From Anaerolineales bacterium (GTDB taxonomy: Bacteria; Chloroflexota; Anaerolineae; Anaerolineales; Villigracilaceae), in contig JACMLM010000067.1 of NCBI GenBank assembly GCA_014379595.1, forward strand, positions 62,001-126,000: DNA of 64,000 nt. The letters are read 5' to 3'. This document shows, in pieces, positions 8,195-16,753 of this stretch (positions are counted from its first letter, which is position 1; every line of letters starts with the position of its first letter). A program made the translations under genes and the position numbers. The notes under the pieces are model-generated. The model was not told where the DNA came from. It was given only the letters and a program-made list of their open reading frames with translations, and ran no database searches.

Positions 8195-10804
8195 ATGCCT
8201 CAAAAAAAGAAAACACTTGCAAAACCAAAAACTCCCAGGCCTATTAAAAACACATTGAAGAAAGATATTGCCAAAGGTCGTCAAAAGGTCAACATCCCCA
8301 TCGTTGGCATCGGTGCATCTGCCGGCGGATTGGAAGCGCTGGAATTGTTTTTAACCAATGTACCGGAAAACAGCGGTATGTCCTTTGTGATCGTGCAGCA
8401 TCTCGACCCAACGCGTAAGGGTATTTTGGTGGAATTGCTTCAGCGCTGCACCAGTATGAGAGTTTTTCAGGTCAAAGATCGGGTGAGAGTTGAAGCGGAC
8501 TGTGTTTATATCATCCCACCCAACAAGGATTTGTCCATCCTGCACGGCAAACTTCATTTACTTGTTCCAACTGCGCCACGCGGGCTTCGTCTGCCAATTG
8601 ATTTCTTCTTCCGTGCGCTCGCACTGGACCAGCAGGAAAATAGCATCGGCGTGATCCTTTCGGGAATGGGTTCAGACGGCACACTCGGTTTGCGCGCTAT
8701 TAAGGAAAAAGCGGGCGTGGTATTTGTACAGGAACCAGGTTCTGCGAAATTTGATGGAATGCCTAGCAGTGCTGTGGAGGCTGGTCTTGCAGATCTTATT
8801 GCACCCGCAGATGCTTTGCCCGGCAAAATCATTGCGTACCTGCAGCATATGCCGCTGGTGGCCAAACCCGGTCTTGCCGAGGAACACATATCCCAAAGTG
8901 CTTTTGAAAAAGTGGTGCTCCTGCTGCGCGGGCAAACAGGCCACGATTTTTCGCAGTATAAAAAGACCACCATCTATCGCCGCATCGAACGGCGCATGGG
9001 GCTGCATCAGATCGGCAAGATCACAAGCTATGTACGTTACCTGCAGGAGAATGCGCAGGAGGTAGAGCTGCTGTTTCGCGAATTATTGATCGGGGTGACA
9101 AATTTTTTCCGCGACCCGGAAGCCTGGGAACAGTTAAGAGTTGAAGTTTTACCGGCGTTGTTGAACAAACAGGAACCGCATCAGACACTGCGCGCCTGGG
9201 TCTCCGCCTGCGCCACGGGCGAGGAAGCCTATTCCTTGGCGATCCTGTTCAAGGAAACGATTGAAAAACTCAAGCCGAATAAGAAAGTTACCATCCAGAT
9301 CTTCGCCACTGATCTTGACCCTCAGGCCATTGAGAAGGCGCGCGAGGGCATCTTCCCGGCCAATATTGTTGCAGATATTTCGAAGAAGCGGCTGGACCGA
9401 TTCTTTGTTAAGGTGGAGCGTGGTTATCAAGTATCCAAGTCCATTCGCGAGATGGTTATCTTTGCCCCACAAAACATCATCATGGAGCCGCCCTTTACCA
9501 GGCTCGACCTTGTTTGCTGCCGTAACCTGCTGATCTATTTGGGCCCGGAACTGCAAAAGAAACTTCTGCCGCTTTTTTATTACAGCTTGAAACAGGATGG
9601 ATTTTTATTTTTAGGGAGTGCGGAAACCATTGGAAATTTTAATCATTTATTTGCGCCACTGGCAGGGAAAAACCGCTTATATCGCAAACTCGAATCTGGG
9701 CACGCTCCGGAACTAATCGATTTTCCCACCGGCGCTATCGCCTCTCGAGTCGGCGCTGCCGCCACGCCGCTCTTATCACCGCCCAATCTACAGACACTGG
9801 CAGATCAGCTTCTTTTGCAAAATCATTCCCCAGCCGCAGCGCTTACAAACAACAAAGGTGACATTCTATATACCAGCGGGCGCACGGGAAAATACCTGGA
9901 ACCAGCAGCTGGCAGGGCCAATTGGAATATTTTCGTAATGGTGCGTGAAAGTCTGCGTTATGAAATGATCTCTGCTTTCAAAAAGGCACTTCGTCAACAG
10001 GAGACGGTTACGATCAAAAATTTGGTGATGGGTACCAACGGTGGGAAGCAAACCATACACCTAACCGTACAGCCGCTCAAGGAAAAAAATACCTTGCAGG
10101 GTATGGTGATGGTTGTCTTTACCGAAGTGCCTATGAAACTCAACACAAAAGCGACGGGCAAGACAGGGGCAAACACCATACGAGTGAACGAGTTGGAACA
10201 GGATATTGAACGTGCCGGTCAGGAAATGCAGGGCATACGCGAAGAGATGCAAACCTCGCAAGAGGAACTTAGATCGGCAAATGAGGAATTGCAATCGACC
10301 AATGAGGAACTGCAATCGACCAATGAAGAGTTAACTACTTCAAAGGAGGAGATGCAGTCAATGAACGAAGAAATGCAAACGGTCAATCATGAATTGCAGA
10401 TCAGGCTGGATGAACTTTCACGCAACAATAACGACATGAAAAATTTGCTCGACAGTACCGACATCGCTACCTTGTTTCTGGATAACAGCTTATCCGTGAG
10501 GCGCTTTACCAGCGAGACAAGCAAGCTCACCCAATTGATTCCTGGCGATGTTGGAAGGCCCATTACCGATATTGCATCGGCTTTGCTCTACCCTGAATTA
10601 GCCAACGACGCGCACAAAGTCCTGCGCACACTGGTCAAAGCCGAGCGCGAGATTCCCATCCCGGATGGGACCTGGTTTGCAGCACGCATCCTGCCCTACC
10701 GCACCATGGATAATAGGATCGATGGCGTGGTAATTACCTTTACTGATATTACGGCTTCCAAAAACCTGGAGGCAGATTTAAGAAACAAGAAGAGCCGTCA
10801 ATGA
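8195..10804 (+). CDS. CheB-CheR-PAS fusion protein
   Basis: About 869 residues. Residues 34-215 form a CheB methylesterase domain with the catalytic triad visible as Ser42 (GASAGG), His69 (QHLDP) and Asp161 (GMGSDG). Residues ~225-490 form a CheR methyltransferase with SACATGEEAYSLAI and CCRNLLIYL. Residues ~655-720 are a coiled coil rich in ANEELQSTNEEL-type repeats, then a C-terminal PAS domain (~725-860). There is no CheB receiver domain and no kinase domain. I choose the ATG at 8195, 9 bases after an AGG, over a TTG at 8186. The gene is followed 29 bases later by a histidine kinase, its probable partner. No receptor, CheA or flagellar gene is nearby, so the role is likely non-chemotactic signalling. 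Confidence 0.9.
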   Translation: MPQKKKTLAKPKTPRPIKNTLKKDIAKGRQKVNIPIVGIGASAGGLEALELFLTNVPENSGMSFVIVQHLDPTRKGILVELLQRCTSMRVFQVKDRVRVEADCVYIIPPNKDLSILHGKLHLLVPTAPRGLRLPIDFFFRALALDQQENSIGVILSGMGSDGTLGLRAIKEKAGVVFVQEPGSAKFDGMPSSAVEAGLADLIAPADALPGKIIAYLQHMPLVAKPGLAEEHISQSAFEKVVLLLRGQTGHDFSQYKKTTIYRRIERRMGLHQIGKITSYVRYLQENAQEVELLFRELLIGVTNFFRDPEAWEQLRVEVLPALLNKQEPHQTLRAWVSACATGEEAYSLAILFKETIEKLKPNKKVTIQIFATDLDPQAIEKAREGIFPANIVADISKKRLDRFFVKVERGYQVSKSIREMVIFAPQNIIMEPPFTRLDLVCCRNLLIYLGPELQKKLLPLFYYSLKQDGFLFLGSAETIGNFNHLFAPLAGKNRLYRKLESGHAPELIDFPTGAIASRVGAAATPLLSPPNLQTLADQLLLQNHSPAAALTNNKGDILYTSGRTGKYLEPAAGRANWNIFVMVRESLRYEMISAFKKALRQQETVTIKNLVMGTNGGKQTIHLTVQPLKEKNTLQGMVMVVFTEVPMKLNTKATGKTGANTIRVNELEQDIERAGQEMQGIREEMQTSQEELRSANEELQSTNEELQSTNEELTTSKEEMQSMNEEMQTVNHELQIRLDELSRNNNDMKNLLDSTDIATLFLDNSLSVRRFTSETSKLTQLIPGDVGRPITDIASALLYPELANDAHKVLRTLVKAEREIPIPDGTWFAARILPYRTMDNRIDGVVITFTDITASKNLEADLRNKKSRQ

Positions 10805-10833
10805 CTATCACTCTCATTGCATAGGAATAATCT

Positions 10834-12765
10834 TTGAAAAAGAAAACCACTCTCAAGCCAGAGACCAGCGAGCTGCGCCACCATGCGGAAAAAAAGCTAA
10901 GCGAGCGTAACAAGAAAGCTTCGACAACTCCTGAGAAGAAGGCCGATATTCAAAGACTCGTTCACGAATTGCAAGTACACCAGATCGAGTTGGAAATGCA
11001 GAACGAAGAACTGATGCAATCGCGGGCAGAGTTGGAATCGACGCTAAATCTATATACTGAATTGTATGCCTTTGCTCCGGCGGGTTACTTTACACTCATG
11101 CGCGATGGAACGATCCGCCGTGCTAATTTAACCGGCGCAAAACTCCTCGATAAGGGACTCGCCGACCTGATCAAGCGGCCCTTTGAAATATTTATTTCCT
11201 CTCAATCGCATACAACGTTCAAAACCTTCCTTGAGAGGGTATTTATAAGCGAGAAAACAGAGTCTTGTGATGTCGCTCTTGAGAACGACGGTCCTGCTGT
11301 GTCCTGGGTGCACATGGAAGCAGTCATCGAATCTGCGCATGGGCATAGTGACATGTGCTATGTCATCGTGAGCGATATCACCGAGCGCAAACGGGCGGAA
11401 GAAGAACTGAGTCGCTTCAGTGCACATGATGGATTAACCGGTTTCCATAACCGAGGAATGGACGCCTCTGAACTACGACGTGAGGCGGAAACGAAGTTAA
11501 GCGAGCGCAAGAAAAAAACTGTAATGCCTCGAGCAAAAAAAACCGATCTCGAGCGGCTGATCTACGATATGGAAGTGCACCAGATCGAATTAGAGATGCA
11601 GAAGGATGAATTGATACGCTCACGCGCTGAAGCGGAAGAAGCTTTTCGTCAATATACAGACCTGTATGATTTTGCCCCAGTGGGTTATTTTACGCTGGCA
11701 CGTGATGGCACAATCAATAAAATTAATTTGGCCGGGGCAAACCTTTTGGGCATTGAGCGCGGTTATTTAATCCGGCGCAGCCTGGATTTGTTTCTTTTTG
11801 CTGAGTCGCGCCGCACTTTTAGAACTTTTCTTGAAAAACTTTTAACAGGAAGCGGCAAAGAAAACTGCGAGTTGGAATTCGTAAAAAACAAGAACGTGTT
11901 GATATGGACTCGCGTAGAAGCTACCTGCTTCGAGGGCGGTCTGGAATGCCGTGTCGCAATAGTAGACATCACACAGCGTAAGAAGTCTGAGGAAATAATT
12001 CGGCAACATGCCATCGAATTGGAAGCGCGGGTTGAAGAACGAACCGCAGAACTTGTTCATGCCAACCGTGCCAAGGATGAATTCCTGGCAACTATGAGTC
12101 ATGAATTACGCACACCATTGAGCGGTATCTTAGGGTTTTCTGAAAACCTTTTGGAAGGGGTTCGCGGACCGCTTAATGAACAGCAGGAACAGGCTGTGCA
12201 AATGATTGCATCCAGCGGCAGGCATCTGTTGAGCTTGATCAATGATGTTTTGGATGTTTCGAAGATCGAAGCTGGAAAATTTGAGGGCCATCCTCAACTT
12301 ATTTTAGTGAATGATGTTTGCCAGGAAAGCCTGGATTTCACCAAACAGCTTGCAAATAAAAAATCAATCACAGTAAATTTTTCCCCAGCTTCAGATTCTG
12401 TCAGTGTTATGGCTGACATGCAAAGCATCAAACACATATTAGTTAATTTACTGAGCAATGCTGTGAAATTCACCCCGGAACATGGAAGGATCACCTTGGA
12501 AGTAGCTGCTGATGCTGAAAACAACAGAATTTATTTCTCTGTTACAGATACCGGCATTGGAATCGCATCTAATGATCTAAAGAAATTGTTCCAGCCGTTT
12601 GTACAATTGGATAGCAGCATATCCCGCAAATATGAGGGATCTGGCTTGGGGTTGATGCTGGCCCGCAGGTTGGCAGAAATCCATGGCGGCACTATAGAAG
12701 TGGAGAGTGAAATAGGCAAAGGCAGCCGTTTTACTTTTATATTGCCCTGGAATCAAACAATATAA
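10834..12765 (+). CDS. Sensor histidine kinase with two tandem PAS modules
   Basis: 643 residues, TTG start, no membrane segment, so cytoplasmic. Two related modules follow each other: a coiled region with VHQIELEMQ (about residues 50 and 250) and a PAS domain with FAPAGYFTL or FAPVGYFTL. The short stretch between them, FSAHDGLTGFHNRGM, looks like the opening of a GGDEF domain. HisKA follows with SHELRTPL (phosphoacceptor His), then HATPase with NLLSNAVKFTP, DTGIGI and GSGLGLMLARRLAEIHGG. No receiver domain or response regulator is adjacent. It forms a two-gene unit with the CheB-CheR-PAS protein, whose C-terminal PAS it could contact. The signal is unknown. Confidence 0.9.
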   Translation: MKKKTTLKPETSELRHHAEKKLSERNKKASTTPEKKADIQRLVHELQVHQIELEMQNEELMQSRAELESTLNLYTELYAFAPAGYFTLMRDGTIRRANLTGAKLLDKGLADLIKRPFEIFISSQSHTTFKTFLERVFISEKTESCDVALENDGPAVSWVHMEAVIESAHGHSDMCYVIVSDITERKRAEEELSRFSAHDGLTGFHNRGMDASELRREAETKLSERKKKTVMPRAKKTDLERLIYDMEVHQIELEMQKDELIRSRAEAEEAFRQYTDLYDFAPVGYFTLARDGTINKINLAGANLLGIERGYLIRRSLDLFLFAESRRTFRTFLEKLLTGSGKENCELEFVKNKNVLIWTRVEATCFEGGLECRVAIVDITQRKKSEEIIRQHAIELEARVEERTAELVHANRAKDEFLATMSHELRTPLSGILGFSENLLEGVRGPLNEQQEQAVQMIASSGRHLLSLINDVLDVSKIEAGKFEGHPQLILVNDVCQESLDFTKQLANKKSITVNFSPASDSVSVMADMQSIKHILVNLLSNAVKFTPEHGRITLEVAADAENNRIYFSVTDTGIGIASNDLKKLFQPFVQLDSSISRKYEGSGLGLMLARRLAEIHGGTIEVESEIGKGSRFTFILPWNQTI

Positions 12766-12813
12766 GATAACGCCGTCCAATATTCGTTCGAAGCTGAATC
12801 ATAAAGTGTTAAG

Positions 12814-12864
12814 TATTAGGCTCCTTGCTACGCCCACAACTTTTTCACTACATTCCCACAAACG
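12814..12864. repeat. Direct repeat R1 (copy of the 3' end of the metallo-hydrolase gene)
   Basis: About 51 bases matching 12935-12985 at some 44 positions by eye, offset 121 bases. It includes a degenerate copy of the last codons and stop of the hydrolase gene (FVGM-stop on the minus strand). Confidence 0.7.
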
Positions 12865-12930
12865 AAGTTTTTTCGGCAGTTCGCGAAGCGTGCCGAACCG
12901 TCAGCAGTACAACTACTAACGGAACAAAGT
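12865..12930 (-). repeat. Dispersed palindromic repeat, copy B (inverted relative to copy A)
   Basis: Read on the minus strand it gives TTTGTTCCGT, AGTAGTTGTACTGCTGACGG, TTCGGCA and CCGAAAAAACTTC, as in copy A. The right inverted arm of copy A is replaced by a segment containing GTTCGCGAA, which also opens the palindrome at 28502. It sits exactly between R1 and R2. Confidence 0.7.
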
Positions 12931-12934
12931 TATT

Positions 12935-12985
12935 TATTGGGCTCCTTGTTATGCCCATAACCTATTTACTACATTCCCACAAACG
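12935..12985. repeat. Direct repeat R2 (overlaps the 3' end of the metallo-hydrolase gene)
   Basis: Partner of R1. It covers the hydrolase stop codon at 12969-12971 and the last codons, plus about 34 downstream bases. Confidence 0.7.
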
Positions 12986-13604
12986 GATTATTCCTCTTCT
13001 CATCACCTACTATCGTTTCCGGGCCATGACCTGATAGCAATCTCGTTTCATCAGGCATGTTGAATATCTGTGTGCGGATGCTGTTTTCCAAAGCATTCCA
13101 ATCACCGCCGGGCAGATCTGTGCGGCCAACACCTCCGTTGAAGATCAAATCCCCGCAGAAACAAATATTTTCTTTAGCCACATACAATACGCAATGACCT
13201 TTTGTATGCCCCGGTGTATAACGGACTTCGAATTCACTGGAGCCGAGTCTAAGAATCTGTCCATGAGCGAAATCAATCGTCGGTTCAGGGCCAGGGTCAA
13301 TCTCAAAGCCAAAGAATGCGCCGCCTCCGCCTGCACGCCACAGAACATGGTCATCGGGATGAAGCGCCACAAGCGGAAGCGGATTCAATGCATCCGCAAT
13401 TGCGCCTGCACCGCCAATATGATCAAAGTGCGCGTGTGTATACCATAAATGACCGATGCGCCAGCCGCGATCCTGCGCCGCTTTAAGAATGATGTGACCA
13501 TCCCATGCTGGATCAATAACCACAGCTTCCTTGGTCTCTGAGTCAGCAACAAGATAGGCGTTTGTGGATGCAGGGCCGAGTGTGAATGAAACAATTTCAA
13601 GCAT
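12969..13604 (-). CDS. Metallo-beta-lactamase-fold hydrolase (glyoxalase II-like)
   Basis: 211 residues. Metal ligands are visible: THAHFDH (HxHxDH) near residue 57, the His of TPGHTKGH near 135, the Asp of CFCGDLIF and the His of LLSGHGPET near 190. This is the glyoxalase-II-like branch, usually thioester hydrolases such as hydroxyacylglutathione hydrolase or YcbL-type enzymes. It lacks the long C-terminal domain of true GloB. It lies downstream of the MFS gene on the same strand, separated by a 15-bp palindrome that probably acts as a terminator. Its 3' end is duplicated downstream (R1/R2). Confidence 0.85.
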   Translation of the reverse strand: MLEIVSFTLGPASTNAYLVADSETKEAVVIDPAWDGHIILKAAQDRGWRIGHLWYTHAHFDHIGGAGAIADALNPLPLVALHPDDHVLWRAGGGGAFFGFEIDPGPEPTIDFAHGQILRLGSSEFEVRYTPGHTKGHCVLYVAKENICFCGDLIFNGGVGRTDLPGGDWNALENSIRTQIFNMPDETRLLSGHGPETIVGDEKRNNPFVGM

Positions 13605-13627
13605 AATGATTTACCTTTCCAAATTCA

Positions 13628-13661
13628 AGGTGACAGTCACTTTAAGAAGTGACTGTCACCT
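13628..13661 (-). repeat. Palindrome at the 3' end of the MFS gene, possible terminator
   Basis: Exact 15-bp inverted repeat AGGTGACAGTCACTT / AAGTGACTGTCACCT with loop TAAG. One arm and the loop carry the last codons (VTVTS) and the TAA stop of the MFS gene, so the gene ends inside the palindrome. Confidence 0.75.
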
Positions 13662-14778
13662 GCTCTTTTCGCGGAGAAAAGAAATAACTGACAACAATCG
13701 AGACAACAGTGATCCCAATGGAAATAGGATAAACAATGAAAGGATCGATCTCAAATAAATAACCTGCAATAGGCGGTGTAAAAATAAAGATTATTGCGCT
13801 AATGGTCTCCATAATGCCATAGCTAATTCCCATTTGCGATTCATGTACAAGTTCGCGTGCCTGCGCCATCGCCATCGGACGCCCAGCACGAAACCCGCCC
13901 AGTAGAAAATATCCCAATGCAAAGATAGGCAGGCTCGTGCCTTTCCAAATACATAGTGCAAACAAGATTACCAACGCCTGTGCAAATAAAAACCCGCGGC
14001 GAGGGTCTACGCGGCTGAATGCAATTGCCAACAATGAATTGCCCAATGCACCTGCTGTAAAAATAAGCCCAGTTTCACTTAATGAAAGTCCGCGAATGTC
14101 TTCTATAAAATTTGGCGTAAGCGGCTGTGATAAATACATGGCGAATATTGCAAACGCAAGCACACCCATCAAAGCAATAAAACGCCGATTTCCCATCAAC
14201 GTTGGCGGCGGAGCGTCAGGGTCGTGATGATCAATAGGTTGATTCTCAGCGAAGAACATAAACACAGTTGAAAAGACAAATACCACTGCCGCGGTCAAAA
14301 AGCTCATGCGCATTCCGTAATGATCGCCGATCCAACCGCTGATCAAAGGCCCCATCGCCATGCCCATGCCAAATGTCGCAGTGGTCAGCGACAGCACGGT
14401 TCCCACGGACCACTTTCCGCGTGCCGCCGTTACGTAGCTGCTCAAAGGCGATGAAACGAAAGCGGTTAATCCATAACCGAATAAACCGATCAGAAAAAGT
14501 GGTAAAGCTATGGCCAATCCCATTACTAGTGTCGAGATCAAACCAAGCACCCAGGCAATCATCAATAAAGGCTTGCGCCCAATTCGGTCTGCAAGACGGC
14601 CTGCCGGTATATGGGTAATCGCCATTGAAAAACCAAATGCACCCAGGATCAAACCAATTTCATACTTGCTCATCAGAAACTGGTTGTCCAAATAGATTGG
14701 CACAAAATTAAAAAACATTCCTTCGCCAAATCCCCACAGAAACAAAGCGGCGGCAACGAAAAAAAGATTACGATTCAA
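13642..14778 (-). CDS. MFS transporter
   Basis: About 378 residues with twelve hydrophobic segments. The loop AGRLADRIGRKPLL is the MFS motif A signature, and PIDHHDPDAPPPTLMGNRRF is the central cytoplasmic loop. The frame extends 40 codons upstream, but that part lies inside the preceding hydrolase gene. A TTG at 14778 with GGAGAG 6 bases before it gives a better start and a short overlap with the hydrolase stop (14768). The two are likely co-translated. The substrate is unknown; drug/proton antiport is common in this branch. The last codons lie in a palindromic repeat. Confidence 0.75.
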   Translation of the reverse strand: MNRNLFFVAAALFLWGFGEGMFFNFVPIYLDNQFLMSKYEIGLILGAFGFSMAITHIPAGRLADRIGRKPLLMIAWVLGLISTLVMGLAIALPLFLIGLFGYGLTAFVSSPLSSYVTAARGKWSVGTVLSLTTATFGMGMAMGPLISGWIGDHYGMRMSFLTAAVVFVFSTVFMFFAENQPIDHHDPDAPPPTLMGNRRFIALMGVLAFAIFAMYLSQPLTPNFIEDIRGLSLSETGLIFTAGALGNSLLAIAFSRVDPRRGFLFAQALVILFALCIWKGTSLPIFALGYFLLGGFRAGRPMAMAQARELVHESQMGISYGIMETISAIIFIFTPPIAGYLFEIDPFIVYPISIGITVVSIVVSYFFSPRKEQVTVTS

Positions 14779-15547
14779 ATCGACTCTCCACTTTACTAAT
14801 AAATTCTGCCGCGGCTTCAAATACTTGATGACGAGCCGCATCACTCGTAACAACGTGACCTGACCCTGTAACGTAAAGTTTCGTCTTATCTGATACATTC
14901 ACCAGCCCAGCGAAAACATTTTCAGCGTTCTTCGGCAAAACATAGTTGTCATCTTTGGAATGAATCAACAAGATAGGCTTACGAACTTCAGGCAAAGCTG
15001 TTTTCATTTCATTAATTAGCAATTTCAATTGCACCACCGAGATCAGCGGGTTTTGCGGATATGAAACATGATTGGCATACGAAGCTTTGTCAAACCATGA
15101 AGCGCCCGGTGTTTCATTTGATTTTGGAGTATAACGAACAAACTTGCCATACAAACGCAGCATCCACAACGGATAATCTCTCGGCAGTTGATACGGCGTG
15201 GATATTGCAATTACACCCGCTACGGCCAACCGAGTTGACATCAGCAGGGATAGCACACCGCCCATAGAAAGCCCAGCAAGGTAAACACGGTCAGTAACAC
15301 CTCGGAGCAGATGAAAGCCATCTTCAACAGAGGCAGTCCAATCGGTCCAGCGTGAACGGCGCATATCATCAGGGTCGGTAGCATGGCCTGAGAGTCGAAT
15401 CCCCAAACAGGTGTAGCCTTTCTCATTAAGGGCTTCACCCATCAAACGTACTTCTTTGGGTGTGCCGGTGAATCCATGAATGAGCAGAATGCCTGTTTTA
15501 TTTCCTGGAAGGAAAAATGGCTCAGCGGTTGGAATGATATCGAACAT
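14768..15547 (-). CDS. Alpha/beta hydrolase (carboxylesterase / monoacylglycerol-lipase-like)
   Basis: 259 residues, cytoplasmic. The oxyanion-hole motif HGFTGTP lies near residue 25, the nucleophile Ser in GLSMGG near 94, the acid Asp probably in HSKDDNYV near 205 and the catalytic His in GSGHVVTSD near 237. The pattern is that of Est30-type carboxylesterases and bacterial monoacylglycerol lipases acting on short to medium acyl esters. Its stop overlaps the beginning of the MFS gene downstream. It is divergent from the DUF2270 gene, so a promoter region is expected between 15548 and 15645. Confidence 0.85.
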   Translation of the reverse strand: MFDIIPTAEPFFLPGNKTGILLIHGFTGTPKEVRLMGEALNEKGYTCLGIRLSGHATDPDDMRRSRWTDWTASVEDGFHLLRGVTDRVYLAGLSMGGVLSLLMSTRLAVAGVIAISTPYQLPRDYPLWMLRLYGKFVRYTPKSNETPGASWFDKASYANHVSYPQNPLISVVQLKLLINEMKTALPEVRKPILLIHSKDDNYVLPKNAENVFAGLVNVSDKTKLYVTGSGHVVTSDAARHQVFEAAAEFISKVESRFES

Positions 15548-15645
15548 TGTTTATCCCTGACATATTGCTTGGAGTGAAGTAAAAAGATGTAAAATGATTA
15601 TATCCGAATCCCTCAAAGCAATATTTTTGACAGCGAGAGTATTTC

Positions 15646-16695
15646 ATGCCAAGACAAAAAACACCACCTCCGATAGATACAGAAGAACCTGTCTGGACTT
15701 ATCGCGGCTACAAACTTAAGACCAGCGAATTCGTCACCGCCATGGTGCATTTATTTCGTGCCGAAATTCAACGCGCAAACGTCTGGCGCCAAAGATTGGA
15801 TACAACGACGAATTGGGCTGTTGTAGTAACAGGTGCAACTCTTTCCATTGCATTCAGCCAGCCAGAGATCCATCATGCCATCATTCTGTTGAATACATTA
15901 TTGGTGATGTGGTTTTTATTTATTGAAGCTCGGCGCTATCGTTATTATGAACTATGGAGTTACCGCGTGCGATTAATGGAAACGGATTTTTTCGCAGCTA
16001 TGCTGGTGCCTCCATTCCACCCATCACCAGATTGGGCGGAGAATCTTGCCGAAAATTTACTCACGCCCAGTTTTCCCATTTCCATTTTAGAAGCCTTTGG
16101 ACGACGCCTGCGCCGAAATTATTTTTGGATATTCCTGATTCTTGGCGCATCATGGGTTGCAAAGATCTGGCTCTTTCCCGCTTCACCAGCAGATCTCGCC
16201 GAATTCATAAGCCGCAGTTCTGTTGGACCTTTCTCAGGCCAGATCATGATCGCGCTCGGTCTTGTTTATTACACTTTGCTTACGCTCGTCGCACTTGCCA
16301 CTGTAACCCTGACACGCGCCACTGGTGAGGTACTTCCACGCTTTGGTTATGAATCTGCAACCGCTGCGCCATCCGAACAAGGCAAACAAAAGGGATTACG
16401 CGCATTATTAGCACCACGGCAACGCCGCAGGCAATTACTGGCACTCATCATCACAGATAAAGCCAAAAGCGTTTCCGACCGAATTCTTACAGACCTCAAG
16501 CGCGGCGTAACTGCCATTGACGGCACAGGGATGTATACAGGCACAGCTCGCACAATTCTGCTCTGCGCATTAACCGTCACCGAAGTGCATAATCTTAAAT
16601 CTGCTGTTGCAAAAGAAGACTCGAAAGCCGTAGTGATTGTTTCGCCTGCTCAAGAAATACTCGGCGGCGGCTTTAGCCCATTGGAAGAACAATAA
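15646..16695 (+). CDS. Membrane protein, DUF2270 domain fused to a DUF2179-like domain
   Basis: 349 residues. Residues 20-235 match DUF2270: TSEFVTAMVHLFRAEIQRAN, then helices around 65-90, 155-175 and 195-225, with the polar ARRYRYYELWSYRVRLMETD between. Residues ~265-345 match DUF2179: VSDRILTDLKRGVTAIDGTG, MYTGTARTILLC, VIVSPAQEILGGGF. In YitT-type proteins that domain is a soluble C-terminal unit after a different membrane domain. Neither has a settled reaction, although DUF2179 is often thought to bind a small ligand. The gene stands alone between divergent and convergent neighbours. Confidence 0.75.
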   Translation: MPRQKTPPPIDTEEPVWTYRGYKLKTSEFVTAMVHLFRAEIQRANVWRQRLDTTTNWAVVVTGATLSIAFSQPEIHHAIILLNTLLVMWFLFIEARRYRYYELWSYRVRLMETDFFAAMLVPPFHPSPDWAENLAENLLTPSFPISILEAFGRRLRRNYFWIFLILGASWVAKIWLFPASPADLAEFISRSSVGPFSGQIMIALGLVYYTLLTLVALATVTLTRATGEVLPRFGYESATAAPSEQGKQKGLRALLAPRQRRRQLLALIITDKAKSVSDRILTDLKRGVTAIDGTGMYTGTARTILLCALTVTEVHNLKSAVAKEDSKAVVIVSPAQEILGGGFSPLEEQ

Positions 16696-16753
16696 AATTA
16701 AGTAACCCACCAAAGCTCGTATATTCAAAATGCTGTAAGGCTATAAGCCTGAC

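Noticed and set aside
8554-8973. A 139-codon minus-strand frame
   Set aside because: It lies opposite the CheB domain, whose catalytic residues are intact; it is a shadow frame.
13642-14898. A longer MFS protein with 40 extra N-terminal residues
   Set aside because: The extra part lies within the hydrolase gene. A TTG with a good ribosome site at 14778 fits the family's N-terminus.
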